Below, piece after piece: positions 44,887-52,561 of a DNA stretch of 64,000 nt. The position numbers were made by a program, and so were the translations under genes. Numbering within the stretch: the first letter of the stretch is position 1; every line of letters begins with the position of its first letter. The notes under the pieces are model-generated. The model was not told the origin of the DNA, ran no database searches, and saw nothing but the letters and a program-made list of their open reading frames with translations. Source of the stretch: Marinobacter alexandrii (GTDB taxonomy: Bacteria; Bacteroidota; Bacteroidia; Cytophagales; Cyclobacteriaceae); the NCBI GenBank assembly GCA_039984955.1, contig JBDWTN010000007.1, positions 248,001 to 312,000 of the forward strand, read 5' to 3'.

Positions 44887-45197
44887 ACCAGATCTGGAAT
44901 TTGTGCCCACAAAGACTGTCTGGATTTCTTTATAGCCTGGATTGTCTCTTTGCCATCATTCGTTGGGACAAAAATTCGCTTCCTCCTCCCTCCTCTTTCA
45001 TCGGTAGCCCCTCCCATTTCTGATTGGATTAGTCCTTTCTTTTCTAATCTGGAGAGTACCGTATGAATGGCACTAATGGAAATAGATTTATTGGTATGTA
45101 TCTTATACTCCTCACTCACGGAAAAGCCATAAGCATCCTTCTCCATTTTCATAATGAGGAGTAAGACCGTTTCTTCTAAATAACCGAGCTGTTGCAT
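44883..45197 (-). CDS. PadR-family transcriptional regulator (second copy)
   Basis: A 104-residue PadR winged-helix protein: EETVLLLIMKMEKDAYGFSVSEEY, ISAIHTVLSRLEKKGLIQSE and ERGGRRKRIFVPTNDGKETI. It is translationally coupled to the second prefix-domain FtsX permease. Three direct repeats lie in the 128-base divergent region upstream; their sequence differs from those of the first module, suggesting separate specificities. Confidence 0.93.
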   Translation of the reverse strand: MQQLGYLEETVLLLIMKMEKDAYGFSVSEEYKIHTNKSISISAIHTVLSRLEKKGLIQSEMGGATDERGGRRKRIFVPTNDGKETIQAIKKSRQSLWAQIPDLV

Positions 45198-45200
45198 TTA

Positions 45201-45314
45201 TTCAATATTTGTAGAACATAAAGCTAAAGAAAAAGTATTGATTACTTCAACACTTGTAGTATTAACTAAATCTCCCTCTAAAGGTTTCAATTACTTCAAC
45301 ATTTGTAGAATATA
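45201..45314. promoter_or_regulatory. Three direct-repeat operators between padR and the hydrolase gene
   Basis: Three copies related to ttcaacatttgtagaatata at 45201-45220, 45246-45265 and 45295-45314. The repeat nearest the PadR gene is the most diverged. The last ends 11 bases before the divergent alpha/beta hydrolase ATG. Likely PadR sites acting on both genes. Confidence 0.65.
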
Positions 45315-45325
45315 ATGATGTAGGC

Positions 45326-46204
45326 ATGCAAGCTGGAAAATCGAACACTTTGACAAGAGATGGGTTTAACATCACATTGAAAACACTTCACTATCAAATC
45401 CATCGTACTTCAAAATCTGAGAAATGGATTGTCTTCCTTCATGGCGCTGGTGGAAGTATCGCTACATGGAAGCAACAGCTCCCAGCTTTTAAAGCCCAGT
45501 TTAATCTGCTGGCTATTGATTTGAGAGACCATGGAAAATCAAAAAACATTGATCCTTCTTACGCTTCTTACCATTTTAATATTGTCTCAAATGACATACT
45601 AGAAGTACTAGAAAAAGAAAATATTAAAAAAGCGCATTTTGTTACGCTCTCCTTCGGAAGCGTGCTCATTCAAGCACTCTACAATCGCAGGTCTGATCTG
45701 GTAGACAAAATGGTCATCATAGGTGGAATATTTAATGCCAATTGGATGATTAAAGGTTTTGTGCATCTGGCAAGACTTTTTAATCTTTTCCTCTCCTATC
45801 CTGCGATGTATCGCATTTTTTCTTTTCTATTGATGCCAAAAAGACGAAATCAGGTCGCCAGAAGGGTCTATCAGATGCAAGCCAAAAAGCTAACACAGCA
45901 AGAGTATTTAAAATGGATCGGGCTTTACAGTGAATTTTTCATTTTGCTAAAGAAATTTAGCAATCAACAGATTGATCAAGAAATGTTGATCATTATGGGT
46001 GGCGATGATTACATATTCCTACCTAGTGCTAGACAGTTTGCAAACAATCGGCAAAATGCCAGCTTCTCCATTGTTCCGAAAGCAGGGCACATTTGCAACA
46101 TTGAAAAGCCCAGTGCAGTGAATAAGGAAATACTTAATTTCTTAGATGCTCATAAAGACCTACCAGAAAGACGCCTGACCACAGTACCGTTCGATACCAA
46201 TTGA
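45326..46204 (+). CDS. Alpha/beta hydrolase
   Basis: A 292-residue hydrolase. Motifs: oxyanion/HG region FLHGAGGSIATWKQQLPAF, IDLRDHGKSK, nucleophile elbow in VTLSFGS (Ser present, the preceding small residue is Thr-Leu instead of Gly), acid in IMGGDDYIF and His in KAGHICNIEKP. It lacks a signal peptide. Its start lies 11 bases after a PadR-type repeat, so it may belong to the PadR regulon. The C-terminal 71 bases overlap a convergent membrane gene. Confidence 0.85.
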   Translation: MQAGKSNTLTRDGFNITLKTLHYQIHRTSKSEKWIVFLHGAGGSIATWKQQLPAFKAQFNLLAIDLRDHGKSKNIDPSYASYHFNIVSNDILEVLEKENIKKAHFVTLSFGSVLIQALYNRRSDLVDKMVIIGGIFNANWMIKGFVHLARLFNLFLSYPAMYRIFSFLLMPKRRNQVARRVYQMQAKKLTQQEYLKWIGLYSEFFILLKKFSNQQIDQEMLIIMGGDDYIFLPSARQFANNRQNASFSIVPKAGHICNIEKPSAVNKEILNFLDAHKDLPERRLTTVPFDTN

Positions 46205-46538
46205 TCTTCACAAGGGAATTTGCAGCATCGATTATATCAACATTAGCATTGATTTTATTATGAAGTGGAACCGCTACCAAAAAAGTATTGGCCCATGCTA
46301 GTATAATGAGTACAAAAGCAAGTAAGCGCAACCCGCTAAATCCTTGATAAAGTTGATAACTATGCAGCGCTACCTGCCCAATCATCAAAGGCATCACAAT
46401 GATGGAAATGACGGTCGTATATTTCTGATGCCACGTAAAGAGGTTTTCCGAGGAAAAATAGGTGAAACTTGGATACACCACTAACTGCGTCATCCAGATA
46501 AGAATCACTAAACCAAAATCTATAAGCCTGATAATCAT
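46134..46538 (-). CDS. Hypothetical four-helix membrane protein (DUF1772-like)
   Basis: A 134-residue protein with four hydrophobic helices (IDFGLVILIWMTQLVVYPSF; TVISIIVMPLMIGQVALHSY; LLAFVLIILAWANTFLVAVPLH; VLWSGVFLVGLYEHL). The motif PLHNKI and NWYRTVLW resembles DUF1772-type small membrane proteins. The ATG at 46538 is preferred to an upstream TTG. Its 3' end overlaps the end of the convergent hydrolase gene by 71 bases. Confidence 0.65.
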   Translation of the reverse strand: MIIRLIDFGLVILIWMTQLVVYPSFTYFSSENLFTWHQKYTTVISIIVMPLMIGQVALHSYQLYQGFSGLRLLAFVLIILAWANTFLVAVPLHNKINANVDIIDAANSLVKINWYRTVLWSGVFLVGLYEHLRN

Positions 46539-46637
46539 GCTATCAAAACACAATTCTGGTTATTGTGTTTGCAAAAAACACATTGAAATAATGTTTTTAA
46601 GCGAAATAATAACGTTCTTGCATGAAAATAGAAAATC

Positions 46638-46745
46638 ATGGGAAAAGGACAAGACGCTAAAAAAGCTACAAAGAAGGAGCCTCTAAAAACGGCCAAAGAG
46701 AAGAAAGCAGAAAAAAAAGAGAAAAAAGGAAACAAGAAGTATTGA
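46638..46745 (+). CDS. Lysine-rich microprotein
   Basis: A 35-residue reading frame (MGKGQDAKKATKKEPLK..., 15 Lys, six Glu, ending GNKKY) in an otherwise empty stretch between two minus-strand genes. Nearly half of residues are Lys, like small nucleic-acid- or ribosome-associated proteins such as Thx, though not the same sequence. It could be a real small gene; the low-complexity composition also allows chance. Confidence 0.4.
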   Translation: MGKGQDAKKATKKEPLKTAKEKKAEKKEKKGNKKY

Positions 46746-46768
46746 TCTCAATTAGTTTGACAAGCTGC

Positions 46769-47110
46769 TCAACTCACCAATTCAATTCGTAATCCTACAC
46801 CGAGCAGCTTCTCCCCATTTACCCAACTAGCAGTTACATATGTCTCTGCTTGATTTTCCAAAGCTGGCTTAATTTTTTCAGCCATATCCCTATTCAGATA
46901 TCCAATTTGGTTACCTAATCTGGATAAAACTTTAATGGCATTTTTATCGAATTGATTGTCTGGCTCAGCCTCCAATTGCAGTTTATCCCCCTCTGCGACC
47001 TCTCCACGTATGATCTCCTGACGAGAAGATCCATCTGCATTACCTTTAGACACACCTACCACTTTCGAGTCGTAGAGATACACAGAAGGTATTTTAATAA
47101 TTTTAGCCAT
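46769..47110 (-). CDS. HIRAN domain protein
   Basis: A 113-residue protein with the HIRAN pattern: SVYLYDSKVVGVSKGN ... LQLEAEPDNQFDKNAIKVLSRLGNQIGYLNRDMAEKIKP. HIRAN domains bind DNA ends or damaged sites and are usually part of larger repair proteins; here it stands alone. The ATG at 47110 was chosen over a TTG six bases upstream. It is divergent from the M20 peptidase gene, 17 bases away. Confidence 0.75.
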   Translation of the reverse strand: MAKIIKIPSVYLYDSKVVGVSKGNADGSSRQEIIRGEVAEGDKLQLEAEPDNQFDKNAIKVLSRLGNQIGYLNRDMAEKIKPALENQAETYVTASWVNGEKLLGVGLRIELVS

Positions 47111-47127
47111 ATCCAAATTTAAAAAAC

Positions 47128-48639
47128 ATGCGAATTATTCCTCTGCTGATTACTCTCTTATCTTTTTCGCTCTTTTCTCAAGACATCAACAAACTTTCTA
47201 ACAAGTACATTGAGGAAAATGGCGTACAGATTATCAATGATTTCAAAACTCTCTTATCCATTCCGAATGTGGCATTCGATCTTCCAAACGTCAACAAGAA
47301 TGCTAATCACATTAAATCTGAATTAGAAAAACGAGGAGTTGAATCCAAACTCCTGAGAATGGTCGGTACACCGCCGATTGTCTATGGATACCTCCCTGTA
47401 AAAGGTGCGAAGCGAACCATTGCATTTTATGTGCACTATGATGGTCAGCCTGTCGATAAAACCAACTGGACCAATGATCCCTGGAAGCCTGCCTATTATT
47501 CAAAAGCACTTAGCGATGGGGGTACTCCAATGGATTTTCCCAAAACCTATCAGGACATCAATCCGGAACACCGCATCTATGCTCGATCAGCAGGTGATGA
47601 TAAAGCTCCAATCATCACCATATTAACAGCTTTGGATATGATCCAATCAAACAAATTAAAGGTGACCTCCAATCTGGTATTCTTCTTTGAAGGACAAGAA
47701 GAGGCCGGATCTAGGCAGTTGCAACAATACCTAAATGACAACCGAGCGCTCGTAGATGAGATAGACTTATGGCTCTTTTGCGATGGGCCGGTTCATCAGT
47801 CCAGAAGACCACAGCTCGTTTTTGGGGTACGAGGAGTTACTGGCATGGAAATCACCACGTACGGGCCAAATCGTCCATTGCATAGTGGTCATTACGGGAA
47901 TTGGGCTCCCGTTCCCGGTCAGTTTCTCTCTAAACTCATTGCTAGTATGAAAGATGATAGCGGAGATATTATCATTGATGGCTATTATGATGATATAGAG
48001 CCTTTAAGTGAGCTCGAGAAAAAAGCGCTGGCTGATATCCCTCTGATAGATGAAGAACTCAAAAAAGAACTGGGGATCAATGACCCAGAAGGGGTTGAAT
48101 CATACAATGAACGATTGCTGCGACCATCGCTTACCATTAGAGGACTGAGTAGCGGAAATACAGGCAAACTAGCTAGAAATGTAGTTCCTGCAACAGCTAC
48201 TGCATCTATCGGAATAAGACTAGTCAAAGGGTGCGATCCGGAAAAACAAAAAGACCTGGTAGAAGCTCATATTCAGAAACAAGGCTTTTATATCGTAAGG
48301 GAAGATCCTGACCAAGAAACTCGAATGAAATATCCTAAGATTGCTAAGGTAACTCGATCGAGCGGCTACCCTGCTGCACGTACCTCCATGGACTTACCAA
48401 TTATAAGAGACGTGATCAAAAGATCAAAAGAAGTTGCTGGTGAGGATTTGATACTCCTCCCAACTTTAGGTGGCTCCCTTCCGCTCTATTTGTTTACGGA
48501 TGAACTAAAAAAGCCAGCAATCATTGTTCCTATCGCCAATCATGACAACAATCAGCATGCTGCAGACGAAAATCTTCGAATTGAAAATCTGTGGTATGGT
48601 ATACAGCTAATGAGCGGGCTCATGACAATGGATAAGTGA
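47128..48639 (+). CDS. M20-family peptidase (dipeptidase-like)
   Basis: A 503-residue secreted peptidase with signal peptide (SFSLFSQ). Metal-binding motifs of M20/M25/M40: AFYVHYDGQPVD (His), RSAGDDKAPI (Asp), FFEGQEEAGS (Glu-Glu), later H-containing GGSLPLYLFTDELKKP and NHDNNQHAADE. The long insertion is the lid domain. Probably degrades peptides outside the cytoplasm. Confidence 0.88.
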   Translation: MRIIPLLITLLSFSLFSQDINKLSNKYIEENGVQIINDFKTLLSIPNVAFDLPNVNKNANHIKSELEKRGVESKLLRMVGTPPIVYGYLPVKGAKRTIAFYVHYDGQPVDKTNWTNDPWKPAYYSKALSDGGTPMDFPKTYQDINPEHRIYARSAGDDKAPIITILTALDMIQSNKLKVTSNLVFFFEGQEEAGSRQLQQYLNDNRALVDEIDLWLFCDGPVHQSRRPQLVFGVRGVTGMEITTYGPNRPLHSGHYGNWAPVPGQFLSKLIASMKDDSGDIIIDGYYDDIEPLSELEKKALADIPLIDEELKKELGINDPEGVESYNERLLRPSLTIRGLSSGNTGKLARNVVPATATASIGIRLVKGCDPEKQKDLVEAHIQKQGFYIVREDPDQETRMKYPKIAKVTRSSGYPAARTSMDLPIIRDVIKRSKEVAGEDLILLPTLGGSLPLYLFTDELKKPAIIVPIANHDNNQHAADENLRIENLWYGIQLMSGLMTMDK

Positions 48640-48795
48640 GTGACCGCCCTAAAGGACTTGTCTTTTCGACGACAGGAGAAATATGTCTTAAGACACAATA
48701 TTCGTTCGTTGAATGGTTTTTACTAACTAGCAAAAAGATATTTCATATGCATTCAATATGACAAGTTTTTAACGCGATCTAAAATCAACACCCAC

Positions 48796-48803
48796 TATAT
48801 TTG
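48796..48803 (+). promoter_or_regulatory. TAnnTTTG -10 box
   Basis: TATATTTG, 14 bases before the ATG at 48818, is an exact match to the Bacteroidota -10 consensus. The -35 element is not clear. Confidence 0.5.
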
Positions 48804-48817
48804 ACAAAAAAACATCA

Positions 48818-49231
48818 ATGTATACCTTCCTACTTCACCTTCACTCCGGCCTTCGTTGGCTTATTCTTGTAGCAGTCATTATAGCTGTTCTTAAATCATT
48901 GGTTGGGCTATTTGCAGGATCTAACTATTCTAAATTTGACAAAATTCTGGCCGTGTCTTTTGTGGGATTGATGCACCTACAACTAGTGATTGGTTTGGTG
49001 TTATACTTCTTTTATAGCCCTTTCGTGACGTACAACATGGGTGATCCTGTTCAACGTTTTTGGTCTGTAGAGCACATCGCATTGATGCTTTTCGCGGTAG
49101 CAGCCGCACAAGTTGGGCGTTCGATTAGTAAAAAGACCAATGATGCCCAGGTAAAATTTAGATTCCAGTCTATCTTCTTTGGAATGTCGCTGGCGTTAAT
49201 GCTATTGGGAATTCCTTGGGGAAGAATCTAA
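48818..49231 (+). CDS. Conserved four-helix membrane protein (cytochrome b-like)
   Basis: A 137-residue protein with four hydrophobic helices and histidines at helix edges (LHLHSGLRWLILV; FVGLMHLQLVIGLVLYFF; VEHIALMLFAVAAAQVG). The His pattern suggests heme or metal coordination as in small cytochrome b-like proteins; no proven function. Preceded by a good TAnnTTTG box, so it has its own promoter. Confidence 0.6.
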   Translation: MYTFLLHLHSGLRWLILVAVIIAVLKSLVGLFAGSNYSKFDKILAVSFVGLMHLQLVIGLVLYFFYSPFVTYNMGDPVQRFWSVEHIALMLFAVAAAQVGRSISKKTNDAQVKFRFQSIFFGMSLALMLLGIPWGRI

Positions 49232-49252
49232 ATAGTTACGAGTACTGAGTTT

Positions 49253-49792
49253 CTAGTCACGAGCCACTATCAAACTTGGAACTAAAAACTCATAGATCTC
49301 TTTCCAGCCTTTTGGCTTGAGTTCAGCATCTGTCTCTGTATCAGAATAAGATGAACTTAAGTAGATGGACTTTGATCCTAGGTTTCTTGCTAGCTGTACA
49401 TCTGTAGCTCTATCACCAATCACAAAAGAGTTTGGAAGGTCATAATCACCTTCCATGTATTCTTTCAACATCCCAGTTCCTGGTTTCCGATTAGGATGAT
49501 TGTCTTTTTCAAAGTGTTCATCAATGTGAACAGCATCAAAATGAATGCCTTCTGTTTCTAGCAAACGAATGATGAAATTGTGTAGTGGCCAAAACTCATG
49601 AGCTGGAAAAGCTTCGGTTCCTAACCCATCTTGATTGGTCACCATCACAAACAGGTAGTTTGTTTCTTCTTTGATCTTCTTGAGGTAATACAATGCCTCA
49701 GGAAGAAAATCCAACTTTTCAATGGTCTCAATGTTCCCATCAGCTTCTTGAATGATGGTGCCGTCACGGTCTATAAATAGTATGGGTCGCAT
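49253..49792 (-). CDS. Histidinol-phosphatase domain, HisB N-terminal type, without dehydratase
   Basis: A 179-residue HAD phosphatase: FIDRDGTI (nucleophile Asp), TNQDGLGT (typical of HisB), RKPGTGML and VIGDRATDVQLA. HisB proteins in many bacteria continue after KGWKEIYEFL into the imidazoleglycerol-phosphate dehydratase; here the frame leaves homology at that point with VPSLIVARD and stops. So it is a lone N-terminal domain or a truncated HisB copy. The start at MRPILF was chosen; upstream in-frame codons are non-conserved. No other his gene is nearby. Confidence 0.8.
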   Translation of the reverse strand: MRPILFIDRDGTIIQEADGNIETIEKLDFLPEALYYLKKIKEETNYLFVMVTNQDGLGTEAFPAHEFWPLHNFIIRLLETEGIHFDAVHIDEHFEKDNHPNRKPGTGMLKEYMEGDYDLPNSFVIGDRATDVQLARNLGSKSIYLSSSYSDTETDAELKPKGWKEIYEFLVPSLIVARD

Positions 49793-49860
49793 GGATGCGA
49801 AGGTAAATCCAGAGTAGCAAAAAGCCTTACCTATTTTACAATCAAACAACAAATTTTAAG

Positions 49861-49882
49861 TACTTATAGTCGACTATAAGTA
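49861..49882. promoter_or_regulatory. Perfect 22-bp palindrome
   Basis: A perfect self-complementary 22-base sequence (tacttatagtc and its reverse complement) between the HisB-like gene and the cassette array. It begins 69 bases upstream of the HisB-like ATG (49792). Likely operator for a dimeric regulator; none is identified. Confidence 0.55.
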
Positions 49883-49956
49883 TTTAATAAAATGGATAAT
49901 GTCCTATGCAAAAAGAATCAGAATGTTCTTTACGATGGTTGAATAGGCGAAAGAGG

Positions 49957-49964
49957 TATATTTG
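49957..49964 (+). promoter_or_regulatory. TAnnTTTG box, candidate cassette-array promoter
   Basis: TATATTTG lies 38 bases before the first cassette core (GTTGGGG at 50002), the place an integron Pc-type promoter would take. All cassette genes point away from it. The -35 element is not clear. Confidence 0.45.
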
Positions 49965-50021
49965 AAAGGTAAATAAACGACATAATGTTGTTTACATTAA
50001 TGTTGGGGATCATAGTCGCAC

Positions 50022-50522
50022 ATGAGAGCATTCATCACAATATTCATATTAACTGCCAGTCACGGTCTTTTTGCGCAGATTGAACAACCTGATTTGGACA
50101 GTCTTTATGTCCGAACTATTAGAAGCCAAATTGGTCTAGCAATTTCCAGTGGACATAAATATTTCGAAGTAACTCCCAACACAGAACGAATTAAAGATCA
50201 TGTTGGAATTGCCGTTTTCAAGTTTCTATCTGACAGTGAACTTATAGACAAGGCAATTAAAGAAAAGAGGCCGATAACAATTTACCGAGTTGTCCATAAG
50301 ATCATCTCAACTGATACAGTAGACGTGAACTTTGGAGAAGTTACAGTAACAGCTAAGCGAACTATTCTCCTCGGAAAGAAAGCCAACTTTGCTGTTGGTT
50401 GTGGCGGAACGAACGGTTACATTCCAAATAAGAGGTTTGTTTACTATTCAACTGATGAAGAATGGAAAGAAGTAGAATTCGTGAAGCCTTTGAACTACCG
50501 TGAACGTCTAAAGCAAAACTGA
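50022..50522 (+). CDS. Secreted hypothetical protein (cassette 1)
   Basis: A 166-residue protein with a signal peptide (TASHGLFAQ). The mature part has a mixed alpha/beta pattern (HVGIAVFKFLSDSELIDKAIKEKRPITIYRVV) and two Gly-rich turns (FAVGCGGTNGYIPNK). No family recognised. It begins 20 bases after the first cassette core and its stop is followed by the first attC-like site, as expected for a gene cassette with little room for its own promoter. Confidence 0.65.
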   Translation: MRAFITIFILTASHGLFAQIEQPDLDSLYVRTIRSQIGLAISSGHKYFEVTPNTERIKDHVGIAVFKFLSDSELIDKAIKEKRPITIYRVVHKIISTDTVDVNFGEVTVTAKRTILLGKKANFAVGCGGTNGYIPNKRFVYYSTDEEWKEVEFVKPLNYRERLKQN

Positions 50523-50528
50523 AAAAAC

Positions 50529-50763
50529 GATCCCCAACAAAATGTATAAGGCATGTGCTTGCGTGCTTTCTACGAACTGCATCTGGACATGACCGTTTCG
50601 TCCGCCTCCGAGAGAGTTTTGTGCTGTTTGGATACTTCAGCTTGCGGGATTTTTTCACTTCACAACGCAGTGCATTCTGCAAACTTTGGAAGCACCGGCA
50701 GACTTCACTATTTTAGTTCAGTCCACAAAGTGAGAGCACACGCCTCATACATGGACGTTGTGC
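50529..50763 (+). repeat. attC-like site 1
   Basis: Outer bases GATCCCCAAC at 50529 and the core GTTGTGC at 50757. Arms pair over about 25 bases: CAACaaaATGTATAAGGCATG from 50535 against CACACGCCTCATACATggac before 50757 (a few mismatches). Length about 235 bases, longer than most attC but near the largest known. Its 5' half resembles sites 3 and 4. A short reading frame inside (50553-50780) is not thought to be a gene. Confidence 0.7.
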
Positions 50764-50782
50764 TTCATAATTCTCCATAGCT

Positions 50783-51577
50783 ATGCGAATTACATTGATT
50801 TTATTGCTAACCTCCATTTCAACATCGGTTTTTGGTCAAACTAGTTGGAATCAGTCCTTTGAGGATTGTGGAATTGAAGGAAGCATTACAATTTATGATT
50901 ATAACCTTCATAAATGGACGACTAGTGACATGGATGATAGTCAAGTGCCGACTCTTCCTGCTTCAACTTTTAAAATTGTAAATACTCTAATAGCTCTTGA
51001 AACAAAAGTCGTCAAAGATGAAAACGAGATTATTCCATGGATTGACAATTATGACACCTTAAAATATGGTCACCGTCCACATATCTATCATAGTATGAGT
51101 ATGAAAGAGGCTTTTGAATTATCTGCTGGATGGGCGTATGTTGAACTAGCAAAGAAAATCGGAAAAGATAGATATAAGAATATTTTGACTCAAATTGGAT
51201 ATGGAAATGTTGACTTGTCTATAGAGGATCCTGATTTTTGGAATTTTGGTGAATTTGCAATTTCTCCAGCAAACCAAATCAATGTGTTAGTAAAAATCTA
51301 TGAAGAAACACTGCCTTTTTCGAAGAGATCATATAAAACTCTTAAAGCAATAATGGTAACGGAAGTAACTGATGACTATGTTATTCGAGCTAAGACAGGT
51401 TGGACAAGAGCTAATGGAAAAGATACAGGATGGTGGGTTGGATACATTGAAAAAGCTGATAATGTGTACTTTTTCGCAACACGTCTGATCAAAGACCGAA
51501 ATGAGTTGAACTCGAATTTTGGTAGTTGCCGAAAGGACATAACAAAGAGAATCTTTAAGGAACTTGGAATATTATAA
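50783..51577 (+). CDS. Class D (OXA-type) beta-lactamase (cassette 2)
   Basis: A 264-residue secreted protein (signal peptide ending SVFGQ). Class D motifs: PASTFK (Ser61, Lys64), YGN (140-142), and KTG (204-206, IRAKTGW), plus the FWNFGEFAISPANQ stretch that normally follows. The second motif, usually SxV, is SAG (114-116), a variation near the active site. It probably hydrolyses beta-lactams or is an ancestral homologue; spectrum cannot be judged. It lies in a cassette with matching core and attC-like ends (GTTGTGC and GCACAAC, exact complements), which is the classic context of OXA genes. Confidence 0.9.
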   Translation: MRITLILLLTSISTSVFGQTSWNQSFEDCGIEGSITIYDYNLHKWTTSDMDDSQVPTLPASTFKIVNTLIALETKVVKDENEIIPWIDNYDTLKYGHRPHIYHSMSMKEAFELSAGWAYVELAKKIGKDRYKNILTQIGYGNVDLSIEDPDFWNFGEFAISPANQINVLVKIYEETLPFSKRSYKTLKAIMVTEVTDDYVIRAKTGWTRANGKDTGWWVGYIEKADNVYFFATRLIKDRNELNSNFGSCRKDITKRIFKELGIL

Positions 51578-51584
51578 AACGAAA

Positions 51585-51700
51585 GCACAACAAACACTAA
51601 AATGAATATGCGTACTGATTTTTGATAGGACAATGCAAAGCAGAAGCTTCCGTGCTTCTAGCAACCGGGACGCATATTCATTTTAGCTGAGACGTTGGCA
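51585..51700 (+). repeat. attC-like site 2
   Basis: The best site: GCACAAC, then arm taaaatgaatatgcgt (51598-51613), central region with a small hairpin agaagc/gcttct, then the perfect 16-base complement acgcatattcatttta (51670-51685), a short spacer and the core GTTGGCA (51694). 116 bases, an ordinary attC length. Confidence 0.85.
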
Positions 51701-51721
51701 GTAATACCTCCAGATTAACAA

Positions 51722-52126
51722 ATGACACTTTACGAAAGAAAGCTTAAAAAACTGCATGAGGTTCTTTATAAAAACCAGGGTCAAATCGATGCTATAATTG
51801 CTGTTAGAAACTATATAGACTCCAACTATGAAACCGATTTGAACTTGAATTCGCTATCAAAAATTCAGTTTATTTCAAAGTATCATCTCATACGTCTATT
51901 CAAAAAGTATTACGGTCTCACACCAAGACAATATTTGATAGATAAACGAATTGAAAAATCTAAAGAACACTTGCTAAATGCAATGACGGTCACTAAAACC
52001 TGCTATGCCGTTGGGTTTTCAAGTTTGGGATCATTCAGTGTTCTATTCAAAACTAAAACTGGAAAAACACCAGCTCAATTTCGAAAAGAGCAACTTTCAA
52101 GAAGCAACTTAGTCTCTAATTCTTAA
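51722..52126 (+). CDS. AraC-type regulator, DNA-binding domain only (cassette 3)
   Basis: A 134-residue protein with both helix-turn-helix units of the AraC/XylS domain: LNLNSLSKIQFISKYHLIRLFKKYYGLTPRQYLIDKRIEKSKEHLLN and TVTKTCYAVGFSSLGSFSVLFKTKTGKTPAQFRKEQL. The ligand-binding domain is absent. It is followed after 31 bases by a VOC-family gene, both in one cassette, so it may control that gene or be a free regulator. Confidence 0.88.
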   Translation: MTLYERKLKKLHEVLYKNQGQIDAIIAVRNYIDSNYETDLNLNSLSKIQFISKYHLIRLFKKYYGLTPRQYLIDKRIEKSKEHLLNAMTVTKTCYAVGFSSLGSFSVLFKTKTGKTPAQFRKEQLSRSNLVSNS

Positions 52127-52157
52127 TCTTTGAAGGAGAAAAATTAAACAATAGCAG

Positions 52158-52553
52158 ATGAAGTTAACACTTATAAGTATCCCTGTTCGGGATCAGGAAA
52201 AGGCACTTAGATTCTACACTGAAAAACTAGGATTTATTAAGAAACTCGATACACCGATGGACGGTGGTAATCGTTGGCTAACACTTGTTTCAGCAGAATG
52301 GCAGGATGGGCCAGAACTGCTATTGGAACCAGCACCTAACCACTTTGAACCTTCCAAAGTATTTCAAGATGCCTTGATGAAAGCAGGGATTCCGTGGACT
52401 CAGTTTGATGTAGACAATGTCGACGCTGAATATGAAAGGTTGACAAAAATGGAGGTTGAATTTAGTGTAAAACCAACTCAAATGGGAACTGTAAAATTTG
52501 CAGTTTTTAATGACACCTGCGGAAACAATATTCAACTCGTAGAGAAGCTATAA
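52158..52553 (+). CDS. VOC/glyoxalase-family protein (cassette 3)
   Basis: A 131-residue protein with the VOC fold: TLISIPVRDQEKALRFYTEKLGFIKKLDTP ... WLTLVSAEWQDGPELLLEPAPN ... VKFAVFNDTCGNNIQLVEKL. Metal ligands seem partly present (Glu in ELLLEP). Members include glyoxalases and fosfomycin- or bleomycin-resistance proteins; the exact role is not clear. Shares a cassette with the AraC-type gene. Confidence 0.82.
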   Translation: MKLTLISIPVRDQEKALRFYTEKLGFIKKLDTPMDGGNRWLTLVSAEWQDGPELLLEPAPNHFEPSKVFQDALMKAGIPWTQFDVDNVDAEYERLTKMEVEFSVKPTQMGTVKFAVFNDTCGNNIQLVEKL

Positions 52554-52561
52554 AACACTCC

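Noticed and set aside
50553-50780. 75-codon reading frame between cassettes 1 and 2
   Set aside because: It lies almost wholly inside the attC-like palindrome, and its product has no recognisable features.
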